From the NCBI RefSeq assembly GCF_003327285.1, contig NZ_KZ848473.1, positions 186,001 to 250,000 of the forward strand: a stretch of 64,000 nucleotides of DNA, in the 5' to 3' direction. The stretch comes from Microbacterium sorbitolivorans (lineage in GTDB: Bacteria > Actinomycetota > Actinomycetes > Actinomycetales > Microbacteriaceae). The notes under the pieces were generated by a model, which saw nothing but the letters and a program-made list of their open reading frames with translations, had not been told where the DNA came from and searched no databases. The position numbers were made by a program, and so were the translations under genes. Of this stretch, positions 57,729-64,000 are shown piece by piece. Each line of letters opens with the position of its first letter. The stretch's first letter is position 1.

Positions 57729-58732
57729 ATGAATGGGGCGCTTTCGAAGGGTCGAGCGAATGTGCCACCGGCACGGGCTGGCCGACTTGACTCCACGGAC
57801 CGCCGGTACGAGCCTTTCGTGCGCCTCGTCCCTGCACCAGTGCGGCGGGTGGCCTCGTCGTGGAGGTGGGATGCGCCGGACGGGGGTGGTTCGTGGGACC
57901 TGCACATCGAGCACGTGGGTGCCCCGACGGCTTCGGTCCGAATGCTGCTTGTCCATGGAGCGGGAGGGAACGCGGCGGCGATGTAGCCCTACGCTGCACA
58001 CCTGAGTCGCCTGGGCGCTCGGATTACGGTGGTCGATCTGCCCGGTTACGGGCGAACGATCCGGGTGCGGCGTGGACGCCGCAGCGTTAGTTATGGCGAC
58101 TGGCAGCAGCTGCTCGTCGATCTCGTGGGTCGCGAGCATGACGAGCGGCCACTCGTCCTCGTCGGGGCGAGCATGGGTGGTGCCCTCGCGGTCGACACCG
58201 CTGCAGTGACCGGACTGGCCAAGCGGGTCATCGCGACTTGCCTGCTCGACCCGACTCGGCTGGGCATCGCTGCCGCCATCGTGCGAGCCCCGTGGATAGC
58301 GCGGCTGGGATTGCCACTGCTGCATTTCGCCCGGGGGCTAGCGGCGAATCCACGGATCCCGGTCCGCGTGCTGACCCCTATGTCTGCGATTTCGAACGAC
58401 CCTGGCCTCAGTCATGCAGTGCTCACCGACCCGTGCGGCGGTGGTGGCGCGATGCCGGTGGCTGGTACCGCTCGTTCCTCGAGGCAGGTCCGGCTATTCC
58501 ACCCGAGCAATACCAAGGACCACCGGTCGTGCTGTTGCATCCGGCCGAGGATCGTTGGACTATGCCGGAGCTCAGCCTCGACTACCTTGGTCGGCTTCAC
58601 GGCAAGGCCCGGGTCGTGATGCTTCCTGGCTGCGGCCACTTCCCCCTCGAGGAGCCCGGCTTCCAGGTCCTCCTGGACGAGGTTTCGGATGAGATGGAAC
58701 AGGTGCTGGATGACCAGCGGAGAGGCAGCTGA
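57729..58732 (+). pseudogene. Alpha/beta-hydrolase, broken by a nonsense codon and a frameshift
   Basis: About 330 residues if repaired. RMLLVHGAGGNAAAM is followed by TAG at 57984-57986 where Trp (TGG) is expected, then continues in frame with PYAAHLSRLGARITVVDLPG, VLVGASMGGALAVDTAA (nucleophile elbow GASMGG), to about 58430. There the frame shifts to GGWYRSFLEAGPAIP..., PPVVLLHPAEDRWTMP (catalytic Asp) and LPGCGHFPLEEP (catalytic His). Two independent lesions show a decayed gene. It fills the module between repeat copies 7 and 8. Confidence 0.85.
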
Positions 58733-59005
58733 GTCGGCCATTCGCGGTGAGGGACCGTAGCCCTGAGACCGGTCTGGCCCGGTGAGGCGTGTATGCGTTC
58801 CTGGCCGTGGCGACGTGGTGGAGTTCCGCTTCAACGTGTGAGCTCGCTTCCACCCCCTCGAGCTGCCTCGTCTGGACCTCTCGGAAGATGACCATCTGTG
58901 TCTTGGCGTGCTCGGGCCGGCGACCGGTCGGATCCAGGCGGCCACTGACTAGCGACCGCTCCGCGCTTCGGATGGCGTCATGGGCGAAGTCTTCACCCTC
59001 CCGAT
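58733..59005. other. Intermodule stretch, no confident gene
   Basis: Holds repeat copy 8 and, on the minus strand between 58842 and 59000, a short frame (EGEDFAHDAIRSAERSLVSG..., then QMVIFREVQTRQLEGVEA) that looks coding-like but has no convincing start or stop. It may be a remnant of another module. Confidence 0.4.
58805..58842 (+). repeat. ychF-tail repeat, copy 8 (right end of array)
   Basis: GGCGACGTGGTGGAGTTCCG continuing CTTCAACGT: 29 consecutive bases identical to the end of ychF, then GTGA instead of CTGA. Best-preserved copy, about 6.3 kb from ychF. Confidence 0.92.
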
Positions 59006-59015
59006 AATGTACATT
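59006..59015. promoter_or_regulatory. Palindrome AATGTACATT, likely YefM operator
   Basis: Perfect 10-bp palindrome with a TGTACA core, 19 bases before the antitoxin ATG. TGTACA is the motif bound by YefM of E. coli. TATTCT 6 nt before ATG is the likely -10, so bound antitoxin would block the promoter. Confidence 0.75.
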
Positions 59016-59033
59016 TCCGGGTATTCTTGAGTC

Positions 59034-59276
59034 ATGGAGATCACCGCAACCAAGGCGCGCGACCAACTCGGTCGGCTCATCGATCGGGCACACAGCGAGC
59101 CCGTTTACCTCACTCGTCACAATCGGCGAGTGGGTGCGATCGTGAATGCCGAAACGCTCGATCGGCTGATGGAAGCGGCGGAGGAGCTTGACGACATCGC
59201 GGCCTATGACGCGGCGAAGGCTGACGGCGGAGAGAGCATTACGCTCGATGAGCTCCGTCGCGAACTTGGCCTGTGA
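59034..59276 (+). CDS. YefM/Phd-type antitoxin
   Basis: 80 residues. N-terminal Phd/YefM DNA-binding fold (EITATKARDQLGRLIDRAHS, PVYLTRHNRRVGAIV), acidic C-terminal tail that would wrap the toxin (DDIAAYDAAKADGGESITLDEL). Overlaps the toxin GTG by four bases. No Shine-Dalgarno; probably leaderless. Confidence 0.92.
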   Translation: MEITATKARDQLGRLIDRAHSEPVYLTRHNRRVGAIVNAETLDRLMEAAEELDDIAAYDAAKADGGESITLDELRRELGL

Positions 59277-59530
59277 CCTATACGGTTCGAATCGGGTCCG
59301 CCGCGCGCCGTCAGATCCGCAAGCTCCCGCGTGACGGTCAGGAGCGAGTCAGCGCCGTACTTGTCCTCCTGGCGGACGAGCCGCGGCCGCCCGCGTCGAA
59401 GAAACTCACCGGGCGTGACGCTTGGCGCGTGCGCACCGGGAGCTGGCGAGTGATCTACGAGATTCACGATAACGAACTGCTCGTCATGGTCGTCGCGGCG
59501 GGGAACAGGCGTGATGTCTACCAGCGCTGA
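59273..59530 (+). CDS. RelE/ParE-superfamily toxin
   Basis: 85 residues, GTG start within the antitoxin stop. YTVRIGSAARRQIRKLPRD, KKLTGRDAWRVRTGSWRVIYEI and VVAAGNRRDVYQR match RelE toxins, including the basic and Tyr residues at the C-terminus linked with mRNA cleavage. Ribosome-dependent mRNA interferase by family. Confidence 0.92.
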   Translation: MTYTVRIGSAARRQIRKLPRDGQERVSAVLVLLADEPRPPASKKLTGRDAWRVRTGSWRVIYEIHDNELLVMVVAAGNRRDVYQR

Positions 59531-59630
59531 TGTAAGTCAAGCAGTGTGCTTTCCAGCGGGCTAAAGCTCTCACCGACGATGCGGGTGGTCTTGCGATGCA
59601 TAGCGTTTTTCGTCGAAGGGCCCAGTCAGA
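59531..59630. other. Short gap, no gene
   Basis: 100 bases between the toxin and the facing HTH gene; nothing recognised. Confidence 0.5.
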
Positions 59631-59918
59631 TTAGTTTCCGGCAATGCGATTCAGCGTCTCGATCAGGTTGCGGAACGTGCGTCGGCCCTCTGGGGTGAGT
59701 CGCACGAGTGTCGACCCGTACCGGTTCTTGCGTTCCTTGGAGATCTCGACCAGACCGCGCTCCTCGAGATCTCGCAGGATCTTGGATAGATCCGGCATCG
59801 AGAGATCCGTCGATTCTTGGAGCGCGGGATAGTCGGCTTGCTCGACCTGGCTGAGGTGCGACAGCGTGACGAATCGCTTTGGCGCAACGAGGTGGGGGTC
59901 GATGTCGGTGTATGCCAT
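59631..59918 (-). CDS. Winged-helix regulator (MarR/PadR-like)
   Basis: 95 residues from ATG at 59918. Winged helix with FVTLSHLSQVEQADYPALQES, LSMPDLSKILRDLEERGLVEIS and the wing KERKNRYGSTLVRLTPEGRR. Small, single-domain; close to the family annotated as transcriptional regulators paired with membrane proteins. Starts 6 bases after the membrane-protein stop, so cotranscribed. Likely controls its own operon through the palindrome at 60373-60395. Confidence 0.88.
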   Translation of the reverse strand: MAYTDIDPHLVAPKRFVTLSHLSQVEQADYPALQESTDLSMPDLSKILRDLEERGLVEISKERKNRYGSTLVRLTPEGRRTFRNLIETLNRIAGN

Positions 59919-59923
59919 TGTGG

Positions 59924-60355
59924 TCAGCGGCGAATGAGAAGCACGAGGTAAAGCACGAGCCACGCGGCCGGTGCGAGGGCAGCAAACAGAAAACCCTCGG
60001 GCAGAGGGACTGTTTCTCCGTGAACGAGAACGCGCCAGATCGGGATCAGTAGCCAGACCGTGAATGCTGTCGCAACGGAAGCGCCCTTCAACCGAGGCTC
60101 GTTGGGGCGGTCGAGTCGGCTCTTGATCCATCCGTGCGCGATGACGATCGCGCCGAGGGCAAGGGGGATGGCCCACCACACGTGACCCACCATGGTGAGG
60201 AGCCCGGCGGCGAACGACAGTAAAACCGTGGCTGCCGTGCTGAGGTGATCGCGTGCGGTGAAGACGCGTCGAGGGCGACGCGGAATGGAGTCGAGCAAGC
60301 CCTGCGCGTGCTCAGGGGAGACGGGCGAGGGGCCTTGGGATCCGTCGGCAGGCAT
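59924..60355 (-). CDS. Membrane protein paired with the winged-helix gene
   Basis: 143 residues. Charged N-terminus, then four hydrophobic segments at about 37-55, 58-78, 96-112 and 120-142. Not recognised by family name. Starts ATG at 60355; upstream is a strong inverted repeat. Its role may be to be sensed or controlled by the regulator encoded next to it. Confidence 0.7.
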   Translation of the reverse strand: MPADGSQGPSPVSPEHAQGLLDSIPRRPRRVFTARDHLSTAATVLLSFAAGLLTMVGHVWWAIPLALGAIVIAHGWIKSRLDRPNEPRLKGASVATAFTVWLLIPIWRVLVHGETVPLPEGFLFAALAPAAWLVLYLVLLIRR

Positions 60356-60372
60356 GCCTCACACCGTAGCAA

Positions 60373-60395
60373 CTAGTTTCTAAATTTGAAAGTAG
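60373..60395. promoter_or_regulatory. Operator-like inverted repeat CTAGTTTC/GAAAGTAG
   Basis: CTAGTTTC (60373-60380) and GAAAGTAG (60388-60395), one mismatch, 7-base AT-rich centre, 18 bases upstream of the membrane-protein start. AT-rich against a GC-rich background. Confidence 0.6.
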
Positions 60396-60417
60396 AGAAT
60401 TGCTGCAACGCCCCGGA

Positions 60418-60876
60418 TCAATACTCGCCCTTAATAACGAAGTAGGATCCGCGGATCGTGCCCGCGAGCTTCGACTTCTGACGCGCGAACTTGAAGGATC
60501 CAAGCTCCTCGGGGACCTCCATGCCATCGGAGAGCTTGAAACCCACGGCGTGCTTGCCGCCCTCCGCGAGCTCGTACAGAACATTGATCGACAGTCCCGA
60601 TTCGTAGAACACGTACGCCCAACGGATCCCCGGCACGGGCGGCTCGGCGACCTCGAGCGCGGGGGAATCGATCACGATGCCGCGCTCGTCGGCCAGGATC
60701 TTCGTGACCCATGCCAGCGTCTCGGTGCCCTCGGCGGGCACGGTGGCGAAGTCGAGCTTGTACTTGTTGTGGATATAGCGCGCCTCGTTGGCGCGGAGGC
60801 CCGCGAGGGCGGGTGCGACGGGCGATGATTCCAGCCCGGAGGTGGAGACGTTCACGAAGTCGATAACGTGCGGCAT
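60418..60876 (-). CDS. Protein of unknown function, phage-tail-like annotation uncertain
   Basis: 152 residues, no signal peptide or membrane segment. Begins PHVIDFVNVSTSGLESSPVAPALA and ends KLAGTIRGSYFVIKGEY; an alternating beta/helix pattern. I have a weak memory of similar Microbacterium proteins being called phage tail proteins but cannot support that. Coding is well supported by codon use and length; function unknown. Confidence 0.7.
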   Translation of the reverse strand: MPHVIDFVNVSTSGLESSPVAPALAGLRANEARYIHNKYKLDFATVPAEGTETLAWVTKILADERGIVIDSPALEVAEPPVPGIRWAYVFYESGLSINVLYELAEGGKHAVGFKLSDGMEVPEELGSFKFARQKSKLAGTIRGSYFVIKGEY

Positions 60877-60907
60877 GCGACCACGCTATACCTTCGGCGG
60901 CGGCTAC

Positions 60908-61312
60908 TCAGCTGATTACGAGCTCGGCGATGAGCTTCTCGACGCGCGCGCGAATCTCGTCACGGATCCGCCGGACGGTGCCTTCATCCCGCCCGGCCGG
61001 GTCGTCGAGAACCCAGTCTTCGTAGCGCTTGCCGGGGAAGATCGGGCATGCGTCGCCGCAGCCCATCGTGATGACCACGTCGGACTCACGCACGGCCTCG
61101 ACGGTGAGGAGTTTCGGCGTGTTCGATGCGATGTCGATGCCCTCCTCGGCCATCGCGGCGACCGCGACCGGGTTGATCTGATCGCGCGGCTCGGATCCGG
61201 CCGAGAGAACCTCGATCCGGTCCCCGGCAATGGCCTGCAGATAACCAGCCGCCATTTGCGAGCGGCCCGCGTTGTGCACGCAGACGAACAGGACGGTGGG
61301 CTTCTCGGCCAT
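60908..61312 (-). CDS. arsC: Arsenate reductase, LMW-phosphatase type
   Basis: 134 residues. Active-site P-loop FVCVHNAGRSQMAAG (CxxNxxRS form with Cys near 12), TPKLLTVEAVRES, and VITMGCGDACP with the two redox Cys, then DDPAGRDEGTVRRIRDEI with the catalytic Asp-Pro. This is the thioredoxin- or mycothiol-coupled type. The translation start lies within a 22-bp tandem duplication. No other ars gene is seen in the window. Confidence 0.94.
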   Translation of the reverse strand: MAEKPTVLFVCVHNAGRSQMAAGYLQAIAGDRIEVLSAGSEPRDQINPVAVAAMAEEGIDIASNTPKLLTVEAVRESDVVITMGCGDACPIFPGKRYEDWVLDDPAGRDEGTVRRIRDEIRARVEKLIAELVIS

Positions 61313-61351
61313 GATGCTCCGGCTCCTCGGCCATGATGCTCCGGCTCCTCG
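61308..61351. repeat. 22-bp tandem duplication covering the arsC start
   Basis: The 22-mer beginning GGCCATGATGCTCCGGCTCC is present twice in tandem. On the minus strand each copy supplies GAGGAG, then ATG; because 22 is not a multiple of 3 only the inner copy is in frame with arsC. Confidence 0.9.
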
Positions 61352-61463
61352 GTGGATGACGTTGCTAGTAATGCCCATTCTCTCGCAGGTGGGCGGGCCG
61401 CCGTCGAGGGTCAGCGGCTTCGACCGGCCCGTCACGGGAGCAGACGCCGAGTATCCTGGCGCC

Positions 61464-61820
61464 ATGCGGATCACCGTGCCCGACGATTGCGGAAATTCTC
61501 CGAGGAATCTTCTCGTGAGCCAGCTCTCGGTCGACTGGGCCGCGGGCAACCTCGACGACGTGCGAGCGTGGCTCGCCGACGATGTTCGGTGGGAAGTGCT
61601 GGGGGATCCGGGCCGCGATGTCGAGGGTGCTCTCTCGCTCCCGCGCGATGTGCAGGAGGTTGAGGTTTATACCGCGATCAACCACGGCAAGGCGGCGAGC
61701 TGCAATGGCTGTCTGGTGACGCCGACGGAACAGATCGACTTCTGCCACGTCTTCCGCTTCTCTGGGGTGGCAAAAACCGCGAGAATCGTCCACATTCGCA
61801 CGTATCTTGTCCGAAGCTGA
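61464..61820 (+). CDS. SnoaL/NTF2-like small protein
   Basis: 118 residues from ATG at 61464; TATCCT 6 nt upstream suggests a leaderless mRNA. PDDCGNSPRNLLVSQL, ADDVRWEVLGDP and VEVYTAINHGK match the NTF2-like fold of limonene-epoxide-hydrolase/SnoaL type proteins found in Microbacteriaceae. Catalytic role unknown. The upstream frame to 61272 lacks support. Two Cys (SCNGCL) in the mid-region. Confidence 0.75.
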   Translation: MRITVPDDCGNSPRNLLVSQLSVDWAAGNLDDVRAWLADDVRWEVLGDPGRDVEGALSLPRDVQEVEVYTAINHGKAASCNGCLVTPTEQIDFCHVFRFSGVAKTARIVHIRTYLVRS

Positions 61821-61863
61821 CATGTGGCGTCGCGCGGGGCGTGGCGGCTGACTGCGACGATTC

Positions 61864-62061
61864 TCAGTCGGCGCTGGGATCGAAGAGATCCTCGATCCGG
61901 CAGCTGAAGACATCGGCGAGCCGGAAGGCAAGGGGGAGCGACGGGTCGAATCGTCCGCGTTCGATCGAGATGATCGTCTGCCGCGAGACTCCGAGCTCAT
62001 CGGCGAGACGCTGTTGCGACCAGTTGCGATCGAGCCGACGCTCCTGAAGCGAATTCTTCAC
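61864..62061 (-). CDS. Small XRE helix-turn-helix regulator
   Basis: 65 residues from GTG at 62061: NSLQERRLDRNWSQQRLADELGVSRQTIISIERGR, SLPLAFRLADVFSCRIEDLF. Single HTH domain, like YozG-type regulators. Overlaps closely with the stop of the membrane-protein gene, so one operon. Likely binds the TGTAAAGCA/TGCTTTACA repeat upstream. Confidence 0.92.
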   Translation of the reverse strand: MKNSLQERRLDRNWSQQRLADELGVSRQTIISIERGRFDPSLPLAFRLADVFSCRIEDLFDPSAD

Positions 62062-62063
62062 CG

Positions 62064-62519
62064 TCAGCCGCGCTTCTTCGCCATGAGGTAGCGCACGAAT
62101 GTGCTGAAGAAGGCGATCCAGATCACTCCGATGAGCGCCCAGGTGCCGTCGAGGGCAATGCCGGCGATCGAGACGACCGCGAGCGTGAGTCCCGTGAGCA
62201 TGACCGTATCGCGGAGCGCGCCCGACATTGCGGCATCTAGCCACTTCGACTCCACCGACTCGTCGGGCCTGTCGATCGCGTCGCGGAGGGTCGAGCGATC
62301 GACGATCATCGCCCAGATGAGGCCGATGAACCCCCAGGACATGACGAGTGCGAATACCGCCGCGACGATAAGGGCCTGCTCGCCCTCGGCGACATCCGTG
62401 AGGAGCGTGAGTGCGCCGACCCCGATGGCCAGGAGCAGCCCAGCGGGTACTGCGACGGCCATTGCGGGGACCCTGCCCTGTGCGAACCGGGTCTGCCCCC
62501 AGCGTGTTTTGGTGTTCAT
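62064..62519 (-). CDS. Four-helix membrane protein paired with the XRE regulator
   Basis: 151 residues. Hydrophobic segments at about 18-40, 48-72, 100-118 and 122-142, with a KKRG tail. Resembles DUF2178-like membrane proteins cotranscribed with YozG-type HTH genes, but I cannot confirm. Same membrane-plus-HTH arrangement as 59631-60355. Confidence 0.7.
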   Translation of the reverse strand: MNTKTRWGQTRFAQGRVPAMAVAVPAGLLLAIGVGALTLLTDVAEGEQALIVAAVFALVMSWGFIGLIWAMIVDRSTLRDAIDRPDESVESKWLDAAMSGALRDTVMLTGLTLAVVSIAGIALDGTWALIGVIWIAFFSTFVRYLMAKKRG

Positions 62520-62531
62520 GATCTCTTCCGT

Positions 62532-62585
62532 TGTAAAGCAGCCTTAACGTGTGAAGCTAGCTTGACATGCAAAGGTTGCTTTACA
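62532..62585. promoter_or_regulatory. Operator region of the membrane/XRE pair
   Basis: TGTAAAGCA-GCCTT (62532-62545) and AAGGT-TGCTTTACA (62572-62585) are inverted repeats; a third palindrome AAGCTAGCTT (62554-62563) lies between them. Symmetric arrangement right before the membrane-protein start at 62519. Confidence 0.65.
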
Positions 62586-62667
62586 CAAGCCCGGGGCTCC
62601 AAAATTCGAATGTCACCGCTGGGTGCAATCATGAGAGCCTCGTCATGAGACCGCAGAGGAGGCCAGC

Positions 62668-63075
62668 GTGGACCAGAGGGTGAGTTTCATTACATTGGCG
62701 GTGGCCGATGTGCGCCGCAGCCGACAGTTTTACGTCGACGGTTTGGGGTGGCGGCCGATGTTCGAGAGCGACGACGTGCTGATGCTGCCGGTGGGTGAGC
62801 ACCTCATGCTGTCGCTGTGGAGCGTCGAGGGATTCACCGCCGAAATCGGGCATGCCCCGGCCGCGGGCATCGCGCCGTTGACCCTCTCGCACAACATGCC
62901 GACCGAGGCCGGCGTTGATGAGGTACTCGCGATGGTGGCTTCGTTGGGCGCCGAAGTGAGTTCCGCAACGCGACGCGAGTGGGGTGGATACTCCGGCTAC
63001 TTCGTTGATCCCGATGGCTTCCGGTGGGAGGTCGCGATGAACCCGGGGCCGACCGGCGATTATGTGTTGCCGTAG
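62668..63075 (+). CDS. VOC (glyoxalase-fold) protein
   Basis: 135 residues, GTG start after GAGGAGG. VSFITLAVADVRRSRQFYVD opening and GYFVDPDGFRWEVAMNP closing; both halves of the VOC fold are present. Unlike the module copy at 53297, it has normal core codon use. Substrate unknown. Confidence 0.88.
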   Translation: MDQRVSFITLAVADVRRSRQFYVDGLGWRPMFESDDVLMLPVGEHLMLSLWSVEGFTAEIGHAPAAGIAPLTLSHNMPTEAGVDEVLAMVASLGAEVSSATRREWGGYSGYFVDPDGFRWEVAMNPGPTGDYVLP

Positions 63076-63117
63076 AGTCGCGCCCGCGCGCGCGTATTGG
63101 GATTCGGGGGAGGCGAG

Positions 63118-64000
63118 ATGGGCGACCTCGACGAGCTGACGATCCCGGCGCCCCAGACCGGGGCTCCGCTGCAGAGGCTCGGAGTCACCGCGCAGCTGTA
63201 CATCCCCGACGGGCACCGGCCGGATCCGCGGCGCGCGGCGCTCGCGGTCGTGCGCGACATCGTAGAGCTCGCGCCGGGACGGTTCCCGCTGTGGATGGGG
63301 AGCGAGCACAACCGGCCTCGCCAGGTGCGCGAAGGTACCGGCGACGAAATGGCGCGCTCTGCGGAACGGGTCATCGATCACCCGGATCAGGTGTTGAGCA
63401 TCGCGCTCCTGCAGCGCGAGAACCCACCACGCTGGCAGGCGGAGACGATGATGCTCGCGGAGGATCCGCGGCGTTCCTGGCTCTCGCGCGTGACCTTTTC
63501 GGCGCCGCCGTCCTTCGCTCTCAGAGACACGGAACGATACGTCGACCTCGTCGCGCGGTGGGCGCAGGCGACGCGGCCCCAATACGGCACGGCCGGGCTC
63601 GCCCTCGTCGACGAGGCGGGCATGGTGCACCACCGCGGCGGTGCGGCGCTTCCATGGCTCGATCGCTATCCCGGGCTCGACTGCGAGACGTTCAACCTCC
63701 AGCCCAAGCCCGGCCGCTACATGACGGTGAACTGGCTTACAGTCGTCGGGGATCCCGTGATCGACGAACTCGGCGGAGACGACGCGATTCGGTCGCGGCT
63801 GGCGCTCGCCGCGGAAGAACGCGGCATCGAGACCCCGCGGATCCTGCGCTACGACGGCGGCGTCGTGATCCGCGCGAGCGACCTGCCCCTTCTTGGCGAC
63901 CGCGGGAGGGGTGACATTCCCGCCCCGTATCGCGTGGTCAACGCGGCGCTCCGCGAGGCGCGCTTCGAGGACTATCCCGAGGGCCCGAACATGCACCTCA
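63118..64000 (+). CDS. Type VI immunity-like (DUF3396) protein, 3' end outside window
   Basis: Open to the end of the window (294 codons, no stop), ATG after GGGGGAGG. Begins GDLDELTIPAPQTGAPLQRLG; mid-region NRPRQVREG, RYVDLVARWAQATRPQYGTAGLALVDE, and FNLQPKPGRYMTVNWLTVVGD with VIDELGGDDAIRSRL resemble the DUF3396/type VI immunity family. It has no neighbour toxin in the window. The assignment is from motif resemblance only. Confidence 0.55.
   Translation, partial: MGDLDELTIPAPQTGAPLQRLGVTAQLYIPDGHRPDPRRAALAVVRDIVELAPGRFPLWMGSEHNRPRQVREGTGDEMARSAERVIDHPDQVLSIALLQRENPPRWQAETMMLAEDPRRSWLSRVTFSAPPSFALRDTERYVDLVARWAQATRPQYGTAGLALVDEAGMVHHRGGAALPWLDRYPGLDCETFNLQPKPGRYMTVNWLTVVGDPVIDELGGDDAIRSRLALAAEERGIETPRILRYDGGVVIRASDLPLLGDRGRGDIPAPYRVVNAALREARFEDYPEGPNMHL

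Noticed and set aside
58842..59005. Minus-strand gene fragment beside repeat copy 8
   Set aside because: Looks coding-like for about 50 codons but has no start, stop or recognised domain; reported only as a possible remnant.
62629..63996. 455-codon minus-strand frame at the right end
   Set aside because: Shadow of the VOC gene and of the immunity-like gene on the plus strand, both of which have ribosome sites and family motifs.

Overview
The window is 64 kb of high-GC chromosome from an actinobacterium, most likely family Microbacteriaceae (Microbacterium-like). This rests on the actinobacterial dcw order ending ftsZ-yggS-sepF-yggT-divIVA, an actinobacterial bcc-aa3 respiratory supercomplex (diheme QcrC, a 363-residue Rieske protein, a ctaF subunit), DUF3043/DUF4307/DUF4245 lineage proteins, and many genes with a TAnnnT box 6-9 nt before the start codon and no Shine-Dalgarno (leaderless mRNAs). 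No tRNA, rRNA, CRISPR array, transposase or integrase was seen.

Layout. 1-9.2 kb: wall synthesis and division (mraY partial, a C-terminally truncated murD-like gene, ftsW, murG, murC, ftsQ, ftsZ, yggS, sepF). 9.3-15.3 kb: yggT, divIVA, lspA, rluD-type pseudouridine synthase, dnaE. 15.4-22.2 kb: a membrane protein, hisD, nrdR, pyrD, a triple terminator, DUF3043, an M20 dipeptidase and an erpA-type Fe-S protein. 22.4-31.4 kb: ctaC-ctaD-ctaF on +, facing ctaE-qcrC-qcrA-qcrB on -. Between them lies a 1.2 kb non-coding stretch with six palindromic elements, each exactly 79 bp. 31.5-52.5 kb: mixed housekeeping (trpD, lemA, ilvA, greA, uppS, phoH-type, metQNI, fumC, carbonic anhydrase, xseAB, ispH, fba, glpX, rmuC, ychF).

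From the 3' end of ychF to about 58.84 kb the sequence changes character. Eight copies of a 30-55 bp repeat resembling the last codons of ychF split the DNA into compact modules: a membrane protein, a glyoxalase-fold protein, an almost empty module, a MerR-type regulator with a metalloprotease-like protein, a HigBA toxin-antitoxin pair with a P-loop kinase, a frameshifted DUF1272 gene, and a broken alpha/beta-hydrolase. This looks like a gene-cassette array at a ychF attachment site with no recombinase nearby. From 58.9 kb to the end follow a YefM/RelE-type toxin-antitoxin pair, two membrane-protein/HTH-regulator pairs with putative operators, arsC, small enzyme-fold proteins, and the start of a gene resembling type VI immunity proteins.

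The points most worth following are the ychF-tail repeat array, the 79-bp palindromes, the murD-like gene that lacks its third domain and three active-site motifs, and a strong excess of the palindrome GGATCC across the core genes.
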